From: Pleurodeles waltl
Taxonomy: Eukaryota; Chordata; Amphibia; Caudata; Salamandridae
Length of the DNA stretch: 64,000 bases
Direction: 5' to 3'
Assembly: GCF_031143425.1 (NCBI RefSeq)
Contig: NC_090439.1
Coordinates: 355,998,027 to 356,062,026, forward strand
The notes under the pieces are model-generated. The model had not been told where the DNA came from. It made no database searches and worked only from the letters and a program-made list of their open reading frames with translations. The position numbers and the translations under genes were made by a program. Shown one piece after another: positions 52,196-63,480 of the stretch. How positions within the stretch are numbered: the stretch's first letter is position 1; every line of letters starts with the position of its first letter.

Positions 52196-54866
52196 TGTAG
52201 GGAAATGCCTCCTTGGCATGGTTACCCCCTGACGTTTTGCCTTTGCTGATGCTAAGTTATGATTTGAAAGTGTGCTGGGACCCTGCTAACCAGGCCCCAG
52301 CACCAGTGTTCTTTCCCTAAATGGTACCTTTGTCTCCACAATTGCACAACCCTGGCACCCAGGTAAGTCCCTTGTATCCCCTGGTACCAAGGACCCTGAT
52401 GCCAGGGAAGGTTTCTAAGGGCTGCAGCATGTCTTATGCCACCCTAGGCACCCCTCACTTAGCACATGCACACTGCCTCACAGCTTGTGTGTGCTGGTGG
52501 GGAGAAAATGACTAAGTCGACATGGCACTCCCCTCAGAGTGCCATACCAGCCTCACACTGCCTGTGGCACAGGTAAGTCACCCCTCTAGCAGACCTTACA
52601 GCCCTAAGGCAGGGTGCACTATACCACAGGTGAGGGCATGTGTGCATGAGCACTATGCCCCTACAGTGTCTAAGCAAAACCTTAGACATTGTAAGTGCAG
52701 GGTAGCCATAAGAGTATATGGCCTGGGAGTTTGTCAAACACGAACTCCACAGTCCCATAATGGCTACACTGAAAACTTGGAAGTTTGGTATCAAACTTCT
52801 CAGCACAATAAATGCACACTGTTGCCAGTGTGCACTTTATTGTAAAAATACACCCAGAGGGCATCTTAGATATGCCCCCTGACAACATACCCGACTTCCA
52901 GTGTAGGCTGACCAGTTCCTGCCAGCCTGCCACACACCAGACATGTTGTTGGCCACATCGGGAGAGTGCCTTTGTCACTCTGTGGCCAGGAACAAAGCCT
53001 GTACTGGGTGGAGGTGCTTCTCACCTTCCCCTGCAGGAACTGTAACACCTGGCGGTGAGCCTCAAAGGCTCACCCCTTTTGTTACACCACCACAGGGCAT
53101 CCCAGCTAGTAGACATGGCCACCCCTCCTGCCACTGCCCCCACTTTTGGCGGCAAGGCTGGAGGAGATAATTAGAAAAACAAGGAGGAGCTACCGACCAG
53201 TCAGGACAGCCCCTAAGGTGTCCTGAGCTGAGGTCACTCCTGCCTTTAGAAATCCTCCATCTTGTGAGTGGAGGATTCCCCCAAGAGGATTAGGGATGTG
53301 CCCCCTCCCCACAGGAAGGGAGGCACAAAGAGGGTGTAGCCACCCTCAAGGACAGTAGCCATTGGCTACTGCCCTCCCAGAATAAAGCACACCCCTAAAT
53401 TCAGTATTTAGGGACTCCCCAGAACCTAGGAAACTAGATTCCTGCAACCTTAACAAGAAGAAGGACTGCTGACCTGAAGCCCTGTAGAGAAGACAGAGAC
53501 GACAACTGCTTTGGCCCACCCCTTCCGGCCTGTCTCCCAACTTCGAAGAAAACTGCAACAACGACGCATTTAACAGGTACCAGCGACCTCTGAAGCCTCA
53601 GAGGACTGCCCTGCACCCAAGGACCAAGAATCTCCCATGAACAGCGGCTCTGTTCAATAACCTGCAACTTCTTTGCAACAAAGAAGCAACTTTAAAGACT
53701 TCACATTTCCCGCCGGAAGCGTGAGACTTCCCAGTCTGCACCCGACACCCCCGGCTCAACCTGCAGAAAACCAGCACCTCAGGGAGGACTCCCCGGCGAC
53801 TGCGAGCCCGTGAGTAACCAGATACAACCCCCCTGAGCCCCCACAGCGATGCCTGCAGAGAGAATCCAGAAGCTTCCCCTGACCGCAACTGCCTGTAACA
53901 AGGGACCCGACGCCTGGAACCAACACTGCACCCGCAGCCCCAAGGACCTGAAGAAACCGAACTCCAGTGCAGGAGCGACCCCCAGGCGACCCTCTGCCTA
54001 GCCCAGGTGGTGGCTGCCCCGAGGATCCCCCCCTGTGCCTGCCTGCATCGTTGAAGTGACCCCCGGGTCCCTCCATTACTTCCTATCTAAAACCCGACGC
54101 CTGTTTGCACTCTGCACCCGGCCGCCCCTGTGCAACTGAGGGTGTAAATTCTGTGCCTGCTTGTGTCCCCCCCAGTGCCCTCCAAAACCCCCCTGGTCTC
54201 CCCCCGAGGACGCAAGTACTTACCTGCTGGCAGACTGGAACTGGGGCACCCCTGTTCTCCATTGAAGCCTATGTGTTTTGGGCACCTCTTTGACCTCTGC
54301 ACCTGACCGTCCTGAGCTGCTGGTGTGCTAACTTTGGGGTTGCCTTAAACCCCCAATGGTGGGCTACCTATGCCCCAACTTTGGGACTTGTAAGTGTTTT
54401 ACTTACCTTCCAACCTAACCATTACTTACCTCCTACAGGAACTGTTGATTTTTTCACTGTGTCCACTTTGAAAATAGCTTATTGTCATTTTTACAAAGAC
54501 TGTAAGTGATATTGCTTTTATTCAAAGTTCCTAAAGTATCTAAGTGAAGTACCTTACATTTAAAGTATTACTTGTAAATCATGAACCTGTGGTTCTTAAA
54601 ATAAACTAAGAAAAGTTATTTTTCTATATAAAAACCTATTGGCCTGGAGTAAGTCTTTGAGTGTGTGTTCCTCATTTATTGCCTGTGTGTGTACAACAAA
54701 TGCTTAACACTACCCTCTGATAAGCCTATTGCTCGACCACACTACCACAAAATAGAGCATTAGAATTATCTCTTTTTGCCACTATCTTACCTCTAAGGGG
54801 AACCCTTGGACTCTGTGCACACTATTTCTTACTTTGAAATAGTACATACAGAGCCAACTTCCTACA
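52196..54866 (+). repeat. 3' LTR of Gmr1-like element
   Basis: Partner of 24843-27476, flanked on the right by TSD ATTAT (54867-54871). It holds an extra perfect hairpin (52805-52821 with 52826-52843) absent from the 5' LTR. Two segments, about 54470-54525 and 54815-54855, are reverse complements of the corresponding 5' LTR segments. An antisense open frame occurs in both LTRs but is GC-rich and motif-free. Confidence 0.9.
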
Positions 54867-54871
54867 ATTAT

Positions 54872-55545
54872 GTTTGTGGGAAAAATGCTAATTACAGGTT
54901 ACCCAGGAGATGGTATGGAACATGTTACATAGGAGTAGTTTTTCTGAAAATGTATCATGCAAGACATCTTGATGCTCCCAGAGTGAGAGAACATACCAGA
55001 TTGAAAAGAGAAGCTAGTGCTAGTGAAATTGTAGGAGATATTTTTGGTGAAATTAATCCATCTGTTGGAGTGATATTGATTTTTTTAAAGATTAGAACAT
55101 TGTCTACAGTAGTTGACAAGCTGTCCACAAATACAGCTAGAGCATTCTTAGTTATAGATACTGAGATGATAGTGATTAGACCTATGGTTTTGCAAAACAG
55201 TTTTGTGTTAGACGTTCTTCTTGCAAAAAAGGGCAGAGTCTTTTGGATGTTAAAAGTTCAGCAATACTGTACTTACCTCCCTGATAACAGTAAGGGTCTG
55301 AAGAAATGTATTAAGAACATTACTGATCTGAAAAAAGGATGTTAAAGGATTGAAAGCAAAAGGTGCATAGGAAGCAATAGGGAATGGATTTTCTGGTGTT
55401 GGCAGATGTTTTGGAAACTGGGGAGTGGAATTGTTGGAATCCTCTTGAGACCCATATTGATAATTGCTCTTTTTGGATTTTATAAGGGATATAAACGTGC
55501 ACAGGTGAAGAAGGGAGCAAGGAGAAAAAGAACAGACATGTAATT
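54872..55545 (+). pseudogene. ERV env, end of surface subunit and transmembrane subunit (broken)
   Basis: Continuing env after the insertion, the frame has WYGTCYIG, a furin-type RLKR site (about 55004-55015) and a fusion-peptide-like stretch. Heptad-rich sequence and the 'LQNSFVLDVLLAKKG' segment in the position of the conserved immunosuppressive-like domain follow. Cysteines expected after it are partly replaced. The frame stops at 55345. A different frame (about 55415-55530) carries the membrane anchor and a basic tail ('GYKRAQVKKGARRKRTDM'). The architecture is that of a class-I ERV transmembrane protein, inactivated by frameshift. Confidence 0.75.
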
Positions 55546-56062
55546 AGAAGACAGACAGTGCAGATATTATGATGACATAAAGCATCCAGAAGAAAATGTA
55601 TAATTACACCTATAAGACTTTGACTGGTCTATCTGATAAGCGATTTATATCTTGAGTTGATGTCTTGATTCGCCATAAAAGGGGGGATTGGAGGAGCGTA
55701 AATTTGACTCCACCCTTATAATTGACAAGTACGCAATATGTTATATGTACACTTAGCACAATATACTCTGTGTGTTCTAATGTTATAAATGTAAAGTGTC
55801 GCTCTTGAACACAATACTGAAGTGCATTCACTGTAGAACTAGAGAATCATATACTCTATGGGCTAGGTGTATCAAGCTCCCGGTTTGCATTTCTTAAATA
55901 GCGAATTTTAAGAAATCGCTTTTTTTGAAATGCAAAATGGAATGTATGAAAACTGCGAATCGGTAATAGTGATTTCTTAACATTCGCAAATGCAATTTGC
56001 GAGTAGCAAATACCGAATTGCAAAAAATAGCGAATCGATATTTTCAAGTCGCAAATTGCGAA

Positions 56063-57610
56063 ATGGCAAGCCGGAACAGCCTGATGACAACACAACCAGG
56101 AAGTGAGTCAGCCCATGCTGTTTCCAGAAGCCACACCCAAAGAAGCAGGCAGAGAGACACAGCCCAGCACCAGGGTGGCAGCCTCGTGAGCCAGCCAGGA
56201 CCGAACAGGAACATGGCTACTGATGGAAATGTGAAGGAGAAAGGTGACAGGAAGCGCAAGCTCAAATTCAGTGAGCAGGAATTGGAGGTGCTCACCTTGG
56301 AGGTAGTCAGGAACCACGACAAACCTTTTGGGAAGAACTCACTCCAGGTACCTGAAAGTGAGAAGAGAAAACTGTGGTCAGACATCCAGACCAAAATATG
56401 CGCAGTGGGTGTTGCACAGCGCTCTGTTGAGAAGCTACGCAAGCGAAGGTATGACTTGCGTTCCCATGCCAAAGAGAGGGTGGCCAGCAGGTGAAAGGAG
56501 GCAAGGAGCACAGGAGGAGGACCACCCATCCACACACCATCCACACCAGTGGAAGACATGGTGGAGTCAACAATGCTTCCTGAAGCAGTCAGTGGTGTCA
56601 CTAACATTGACACCTCAGGCACACCCAGCACAAGCAAAGGTAAGGGCAGTAATGATGTGTTTCCACATATGTGCATGTACAAATGCCCCTTAGATACTGG
56701 CACTTTGCAGTGTGATAAGTAGGCCATGCCACATCTTACATACAACACAACAATGCCTTATGAGAATGGTAGTCCACACCCCTAAAGTGCAAATACCACA
56801 TAAATATCAAGATAACTTTAAGCCAAATAGAGAAAAAACACAAAAGACTCTTAGTGATACTATGGCAGTGTACATTTAATACTATTATGCAACTATTTGA
56901 GTACTAATCAAAAATGACATGCTGCACATTGTTGTTGCAGATGTTCCTCGCCCTGACGCAGCAGAACGTGGAAATGTTGGGGATAGCGAAACTCAGCTAC
57001 AGTCTGACTGAAACACCAGTGAGTCCTTCATACATGCACCAATTAGACGCAGGGCATGAGTGCTACCACTCCCAGAGTATAAGCTGGACTCCAATGAATT
57101 GCCAGAAGAACCACCCACACAACCCCCAGAGACTTGAGGCACAGTAAGACAGCAGTCCCTGCGTCAGTCCACTCCCCTCAGGAGGCTTTGCAAAGCAAGT
57201 TGACAGTGCACATTGGGAGGTGAGGGCCCGTCACTCTTTGGCAGGCTTGAGGCTTCCATTCTGAAAGTACAGTGCCTGCAATGTAAAGACATGAGGTCAA
57301 TGCACAGGCAGTTGGTGTCAATCGATCATAACACGGGCACAATGCACAGGCAGTTTGAGTCTCACAATGACAACATGGGATCAATGCACAAGCAGGTAGA
57401 TACACTCAATGAAAACATGGGAGCAATGCACGAGCAGGTGGATGCACTCAATTGAAACATGGGAGCAATGCACAAGCAGTTTGAGTCTCTCAATGAAAAC
57501 ATGGGAGTAATGCACAAACAGTTTGAGTCTCTTAATGAAAATGTGCAAGCTGCATGAGGGGCAGCAAACAGCAGCAGAAAACACAAAGGAGATGACAACC
57601 GCCATTAGGG
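56063..57610 (+). pseudogene. Harbinger SANT/Myb-like DNA-binding protein (nonsense codon)
   Basis: Exon 1 starts at one of two ATGs (56063, or 56212 with MATDGNVKEKGDRKRK) and encodes a SANT/Myb-like domain: 'KFSEQELEVLTLEVVRNHDK', 'KRKLWSDIQTKI', 'RSVEKLRKRRYDLRSHAK'. An in-frame TGA at 56492 cuts it. Beyond it the frame stays open to a donor at 56639 (AAAGgtaagg). It rejoins in phase at 56941 after 'ttgttgttgcag'. The 3' part holds a 42-bp tandem repeat (57280-57550) encoding 14-residue units such as 'MHKQFESLNENMG', a likely coiled coil. In living elements this protein helps bring the nuclease to the nucleus and to the transposon ends. Confidence 0.75.
57280..57550 (+). repeat. 42-bp coding tandem repeat (coiled coil)
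   Basis: Six to seven units of 'atgcacaagcagtttgagtct.tcaatgaaaacatgggagca' encode 14 residues (two heptads) each. One unit carries a TGA stop (about 57452). Confidence 0.85.
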
Positions 57611-57619
57611 AACTCTGCA

Positions 57620-58226
57620 CTGTGAAGCAGCAGGAGCATGTCAGCCACCGTAGGCGGCATCACCAATTGATGGGCAGGTTGGATGGGTTCTGCAGATCTG
57701 TAAATCGGCTTACTACCTCAACTACCTTGATATCACGATGTGTTTTGGGCATACAAGTGGAGATGGCACATTGCAGTTGAGACGTTGCACAAGGATTGGT
57801 GCAAATCACCAATGTTTTGAAGACAATGCAGACTGCATGTAGTGCTACAGACAGCGAACTGGGTGGTGGGGATAGTGAGGAGCTCTCTAGCCTCAGCAGT
57901 CTCACAGCCCTTGTGATGGATCTTAGGCGTCGCAGTACCAGGCACAGTACTGTCTTTGAACCTACTACAAGACGTGCCACCGAGGCCACTGAGCACTCAA
58001 GTGGAGTGCATGGACGTAGGAAGTAATGTTGTGAGGTTCAGGGGACTAGCTTAACATGTAGCAAAACAGTTATACTATGATGCTAATAGTGTGGCACTGT
58101 TACACTCACCTGTTTGTGTATAGTGCATAGCTATGTCCTAATCACACATATATTACCTGAAGTCAAGGCAATGAAAATGCTACCTACAGCAAACATAAAA
58201 TAGATGTGGTATTGTCATTACTTACA
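57620..58226 (+). other. 3' part of SANT gene and intergenic spacer of Harbinger
   Basis: 57796-58026 is an open frame with 'DSELGGGDSEELSSLSSL' and 'DLRRRSTRHSTVFEPT', ending near 58026. It is plausibly the C-terminal exon of the DNA-binding protein in a shifted frame. The remainder to 58226 is the convergent spacer with no gene. Confidence 0.45.
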
Positions 58227-59270
58227 TCATAAATAGTTGTGCATGATGTCAGCACGTCTTTGTCTGCCCTCTGCTGCACTGCTTCTGCCTGCTAGTTGGA
58301 GAGGTGGCAAGGGATTATCATCCTCATCTGAGTCTGGCTCGGTGGGTTCTACAGGTATGCCCCTTGTTGTAACAATGTTGTGCAACATAGCAACTGTAGC
58401 CACGATTTTGTATGTTGTTTCAGGGCTGTATTGTAGTGCACCACCACTCTTGTGTATGCATCTGAAGCGTCTCTTCAGCAGGACAAAGGTCCTCTCCACA
58501 ACGCTGCGTGTTGTCCTGTGAACAGCATTATACCTCCTTCCGGCTGGCATTGCAGGACTCAAGTAGGGCATCAGAATGAATGACCGCATGGCGTAGGCAC
58601 TGTCTCCTGGAATGACAGAAGAGTAAAATCAGTAATTGTTATCCGTGACATCACATATACATCAATGCGACATTGTCAACTATTACATTACCCAGTAGGT
58701 AGCCCTCGCCAAACTCCACAGCAAGTAGTCTTGTGTAAATTCCACTGTGCCGAAAGATGTAGGAGTCATGTGTGCTACCTGGGTATCTGGCCATAAGATT
58801 GGTTATAATGTTGGAGGCATTGCTAATTACTTGTATGTTCATGGAATGTGAACTTTTACAGTTCCGACAAACATACTCTGTGGCTGATGTTGGACAGATA
58901 GCTACATGTGTCTCATCAATGGTGCCTATTACATGTGGGAATTGGGCAATCTGGTAAAAATCGAATTTTGTCTGCAGTAATTCCTGTGGGGTGTTGGGGA
59001 ATCTTATGTGCTGTTGAATTTTGCTCAGCATGGCATTGAGAAATGCATTGAAAAATCTTGAGAGAGCACTCTGTGAGACCCCTCCAGCAGCTGCTATGAC
59101 CCCTTGATAGCTCCTTGAGGCTAATAGGTGCAGGGAGCATAATACCTGCACATGGGTGGTATACTATTGGTCCTGTTTGTGTTGCGCTGCAGTATAGGTT
59201 TTAGATCAGCTATCAGGTCAAGTATCATGATCCTCATCCTCCTTGCCATCACGTTGAGTGCAGCCATTGT
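58227..59270 (-). pseudogene. Harbinger DDE nuclease (HARBI1-like), two exons, one frameshift
   Basis: Exon 2 is 58606-58227 and exon 1 ends at 58692. The 85-bp intron has donor GTAATG and acceptor 'tctgtcattccag', and the join restores 'GYLLGDSAYAMRSF' in frame. The catalytic triad is visible: Asp in 'IGTIDETHVAI', Asp in 'PGSTHDSYIFR' and Glu in 'SVVERTFVLLKRRF'. The N-terminal helix-turn region has 'GGVSQSALSRFFNAF'. The probable start is the ATG at about 59267 (MAALNVMARRMRI). A single missing base near 59150 separates it from the rest, so the copy is one frameshift away from intact. Confidence 0.85.
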
Positions 59271-59416
59271 GGAAAAGAGGCTGAGTGATTCTGGGCCTCT
59301 TTATATAGATTGCACCTGTTTACCACCTAATTTCACTTTGTGGTAAATTGCACGTGCAAAAGGCCATTCTGCGAATATTCGCTGTTAGCGAATTGTTGAT
59401 GCATTGCTTTGCGAGA

Positions 59417-59550
59417 ATGATTTTGCGGGTCGCATTCTGCGTATCGCAAATAGCGACATGATTTTGTGAATCGCATTCTGGGATTCGTACATGGGATTCT
59501 CAAAATCATGTCGCTATTTGCGATACGCAGAATGCGACCCACAAATTCAT
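59417..59550. repeat. Fold-back in Harbinger right subterminal region, 54-bp arms
   Basis: 59417-59470 and 59497-59550 are inverted copies with few mismatches, around a spacer of about 26 bp. They include the 'tgcgtatcgcaaatagcgac' word. Confidence 0.85.
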
Positions 59551-59706
59551 GTCGCAGTTGCAAGGAATCACTTTTTTTGTGATTCCTTATATTTGCACTG
59601 GGATGGCCTTTCATACATTGTGGAAGGCGATTTTGCATTTGCAAACAGTGGAATTATCCGATTTGCACCGTTTGCGAATGCAAAATCCTTTAATACATCT
59701 GGCCCC

Positions 59707-61370
59707 AAGTGTCTTAACCTTATTAAATGAAACATTGTCATTTGAAATTATTTAGAAACAACCTCAAACCTCATAATATTGAAATGTTTTAACATCAGAA
59801 ATGAGAAGAATTTGTGTAAACATGTGCACTAATGCTTTCATATTGCATTTAAATATAGTTTGCAGTTGCAGTTACACTTGTGTATTCAAACATTCCATTG
59901 CTTTTATCTAATTTGTAATATGAGTTTAATTTGAATTCATGTACTGACATTCTCATTTATTTGTAGCTGTATGTGCACATTTCACTCACATTCTAAATGT
60001 GCTCCATTGCGTTCTAGGTTTAACTTAAACTGACTAGGCCTGAAATTCTCTTGACTTGACATGAAATGCTGTTTTCCATTGCTGCTTGCATATCTTTTTT
60101 TTTCAGGAATGTTCACATGAAATGCTAGTTTGGGAATAGATGTTATGTGGTCTTAGCCATAGAGAGCTTGAGAAAAAGATCTTGATGGTTGAACATGGAT
60201 AAATGGAGTGTGAGGTGACAGCCCCTATTAAGTAAAACTTGCAGGTGACCAAGGTCAACGTTGTTCTCAGGACTGCTCTGTGAGAAACTGTACGTTTCAT
60301 TTTACAACATGAGTGTCATTGTTCAGGGCTTATGTCTGTTGTGCTGCCCGGCTCGCTTCCCTAGGTAGGGACCGAAGAAGGCACGAATGTGTGTGACAAG
60401 GTATGTATGTGGCAATAATTTTCCTTCCGTGTGGTTGTTATGCTTGGTATGAACTGGAAGGAGGTTAGCGGTGCATTAATTGCAGGGACATATTCTCACT
60501 AGACCATGTCAGTTCACAGCAGTCTTATGGGCTGTGGCACATTGAGGTGGCCACATATTCTGCATCCACAGCCCCAACGCCGCTTTGCCTCAGGTGTAAC
60601 CTCAGGAGTAGCTTTGCCGCATTTCTGAGGGAGAAGAAAATTCTCCATCTCAAAAGCCATCAGAGCCGGGTTTGCCGCCTTCAGTCGCCAGGATTACAGT
60701 TCTCACTGCCTTGTAAAGCTTGACGCAAATCACTGGTCCCTCTGTATCTACTTTGCTTAACACACGCATGGGGGACACGCAGGTTTTTATTGTTGCCTAA
60801 CTGCTACTTGCTACGGAGCACATGCATGACTCTGGCTATACATACTGTACACATTAAGTGCACCACCTTGGAATCCTCAGTGAGATCAACTGATGTATGA
60901 ATAGTAACACATGCCTGAAGTTTTTTTCTCGTAGTGCAGGCATAATTTTTGAGATTATGCACACAGAGTGCACTACCTTGGAGACCACAGACATCAGTAA
61001 TGTCAACTGATGTATTGACTTTAACGCATGCCTAAAATTTGTTTCGTGTTTTGTCTTGCAGGGTATGCATGATATTTATATATCAGCTACATGAAGAGTG
61101 CTTATATTGGGGAAGGTAAAACATCAGTGAAGCTACAAATGATGTTATTGACATTAAGGGAATGCCATGGAGAGTTCTTTGTTTTTCCTTGTAGCGCTTG
61201 CATGATGTTTTTGGTTTTGTCTCTTATCATGGTTTGCGCCAAATGACGGACCCACCGAATGAAATAGGGTCAATTCTAGATCTGTGGTTAAACTGAACTA
61301 CCGATTGCTGGAATGAAAATCAGAGAAGGTAAGGAGTGGGGAACAAACGTTAATTGTATATAGAGATACA
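59707..61370. other. No gene seen; possible remainder of ERV LTR, then gypsy 5' region
   Basis: The first several hundred bases are AT-rich and could continue the class-I ERV 3' LTR split by the Harbinger insertion. From about 60.3 kb the sequence is more balanced, with a run of near-repeats ('gtgcac.accttgga', near 60860 and 60970). It may include the LTR/gag part of the gypsy element that follows. No frame is convincing. Confidence 0.35.
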
Positions 61371-61877
61371 CCCAAGAGTGAGTCCTTTAGAAGTAATGAC
61401 ACCCCCGAACCAATGCAAATAGGGAGGATTTGTGAACCATTACCTGAAGACAAATAGGACAAAAGATGGAAAAACAATGTGTGCTTGTACTGCGGCAAAA
61501 GTGGGTATTTTGTGAAGGAATGTTCAGTCAAAATGGTAAAATCTAGACATACTAGGCCAAACACACTGCCAGTGGTTATTGTGGAGTCGGTGGGAAACCT
61601 GCTAAGCCCAGTAGGAGTCAAGGTCGGCCTGTTGGGTTTGTCATCTAAATCGACTTCCAGAAAAATGCCCTGTATGTTTCATCATCAAGTGAGCATGGCA
61701 GTAACGCTAGCTTCCCTGAATAGTCACACATGGCAACTGAATGCACTCATAGATTCAGGAACAATGGGGAATTTCATAGACGCCCAGCTCCTGGGAACAC
61801 TGGGAATAGTCACTGTAACAAAAGAGAAACATGAAACCATAAATGGGGTTGATCGGAATGAGTTGACCTCGGGGTGA
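61370..61877 (+). pseudogene. Sushi-like gag C-terminus and protease
   Basis: The gag tail 'RSNDTPEPMQIGRI' is followed after a stop by a zinc knuckle 'CLYCGKSGYFVKEC' (about 61484-61525), in which the His of CCHC reads Tyr. The protease segment 'LNALIDSGTMGNFIDAQL' follows with the catalytic Asp in DSG. The frame ends near 61877. Confidence 0.65.
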
Positions 61878-62349
61878 TCCTTTTCAGAACCAAACTGCTA
61901 GAGATTCCCTGCTTAAACAGCCATTGAGAATACATCTCCTTTGATATGATTGATGCGCCACAATACAGGCTTATTTTGGGCCTTTCTGTGGCTTGCCATA
62001 CACAATCCCCAGATAGAATGGGTAACCAGGGTTATAAACTACTATGAATCCTCATTTTATTCTAGTTCACAAACACCATGTTGTAGGATTATGCAGGCTC
62101 AGTCATTTCCTTTAACCATTTATGGTGCCAAAACTGACAACACTATACCAGTAGAATACACTGATCGACAAGAAATGAGCCAACACCCTACCATCCCATG
62201 TCAGTAACGACTGTGCCATTGACCTGGTTCCAGCAGCCAAATTGCCTTGCAGCAGGATATACTCCCTCAATGAGAAGGAAAACAAACACCTACAGAACTA
62301 TTTGGATGAATATCTTGAGAATGGGCTTACTCATCATTCAAAATCCCCT

Positions 62350-63480
62350 GTATCTTCTCCCTTCTTTTTTGTATAAAAAAGGTGGGGCAGTACCTCTATA
62401 AACTACTGTGCTGTGAACAAAATAACAGTAAAGAACCATTATCTGTTACCCCGGATCCCTGGTCTGCTCGATCAGATTACAAATGCTACCATATACACAA
62501 AGCTGTATTTGCACGGGGCATGCCTTTTTGTCAGAGTCCGAGAGGATGATGAATGGAAACCGCATTCCAGACCAAGTATGGTCTCTTTGAGTACCAAGTC
62601 ATGCTTTTTGGGCTCTGCAATGCCCCTGCCGTTTTCTAGCACTTCATCAATGAAGTAGCGAGAGATTTCATTGATGTATGTTGCGTTGTCTACATTGATG
62701 ATATATTGTTTTACTCTAGCACTATGCAGGAACACATTCAACTGGTCTGGGCCATTTTACAGAAAATACAAAAGCATAATCTATATGTGAAACTGGAGAA
62801 AAGCGTATTTCACACTAGTGAGGTGGAATTTTTGGGATATATTTTGACACCCACCAGAGTTAGCATGGACAGGAAAAAAGTTGACTTGATTCTATAGTGG
62901 CTATCCCCGACATCAGTAAAAGAAGTCCAAAGATTTTTGGATTTTGCCAACTTCTACAGATGCTTCATAGACAATTTCTCTGACACCATCTCACCCATCA
63001 CTCGCTTTCTCTGTAAAGGAGTGAAATTTGTCTGGGATCTCAATGACGACCAGGCATTCCAAACCCTGAAAAATAAGTTTACCACTGCCCTTATATTGGC
63101 CCATCCCAAACTGGAGCAACCATATGTTGTGTAATCTGATGCTTCACAGACTTCCCTAGGGGGTATATTGTTTCAATGATATGCCATAACAGGGCAACTG
63201 CATCCCATAGCATACTATTCACGTAAACTGCTCCCTGCAGAGCGCAACTACACTATTGCAGGTCATGAACCGTTAGCCATAAAGGCCGCCTTCGAGGAAT
63301 GGAGGCATTAATTGAAGGAAGTCAAACATCCGGTAACTCTATAAATGGAACAGAGAAACCTACTATTCCTACGGTCAGTTAGGGTGCTAACAATTGCAGT
63401 GGACACTGTTTTTTAATGATTAGATCTTTGTAATTACATATTGACCAGGTCGGGAACATGCCAAAGCTGATGCCCTTTCC
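62350..63480 (+). pseudogene. Sushi-like reverse transcriptase and RNase H
   Basis: RT fragments are 'INYCAVNKITVKNHYLLPRI' (with stops), 'FEYQVMLFGLCNAPAVF' and the intact active site YIDD (62691-62702) followed by ILFYS. 'VKLEKSVFHTSEVEFLGYIL' and 'FLDFANFYRCFIDNFS' come next. RNase H follows with 'SDASQTSLGGILFQ' and '[17 protein letters not shown]'. At least six stops or frame changes. Confidence 0.8.

Larger units (their letters stand above)
24838..54871 (+). mobile_element. Gmr1-like Ty3/gypsy retrotransposon with nested insertion
   Basis: Two 2.6-2.7 kb LTRs (24843-27476 and 52196-54866) start TGTA(A/G)GGAAATGCC and end CTTAC/CTAC-A. They are flanked by the perfect 5-bp TSD ATTAT (24838-24842 and 54867-54871). 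The internal order is gag, protease, integrase, RT, RNase H. Integrase before RT is the Ty1/copia-like order known in Ty3/gypsy elements of the Gmr1 group. A G-run polypurine tract (about 52180-52192) abuts the 3' LTR. A foamy-like provirus sits in RT (31716-51384). The element is broken by stops, so it now depends on nothing it encodes. Confidence 0.9.
19560..55859 (+). mobile_element. Class-I (gamma/epsilon-like) endogenous retrovirus, interrupted by a 30-kb insert
   Basis: The provirus reads on plus: protease (19.56-19.85 kb), RT (19.93-20.83), RNase H and integrase (21.2-22.96) and env (23.7-24.84, resuming 54.87-55.55). A purine run at about 55680-55690 (AAAAGGGGGGA) near the end of env looks like the polypurine tract. 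The following ~170 bp up to the Harbinger transposon would be the start of a 3' LTR. No 5' LTR or gag is recognised. The element is full of stops and is the oldest layer of the stack. Assignment to class I rests on the integrase C-terminal signature and the env transmembrane architecture. Confidence 0.75.
55859..59706. mobile_element. PIF/Harbinger DNA transposon, nearly intact
   Basis: Ends are similar inverted repeats: GGGCTAGGTGTATCAA at the left, and on the opposite strand GGGGCCAGATGTATTAA at the right. Subterminal regions rich in 'tttgcgaatg / gcgaatc' words follow. It contains the two standard Harbinger genes, convergent: a SANT/Myb-like DNA-binding protein on plus and a DDE nuclease on minus. 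It interrupts the beginning of the presumed 3' LTR of the class-I ERV. A TSD (usually 3 bp, TWA) could not be confirmed. Confidence 0.85.

Noticed and set aside
56044..56748. 234-codon minus frame
   Set aside because: Antisense to the SANT/Myb-like exon, which has a recognisable domain and splice sites.
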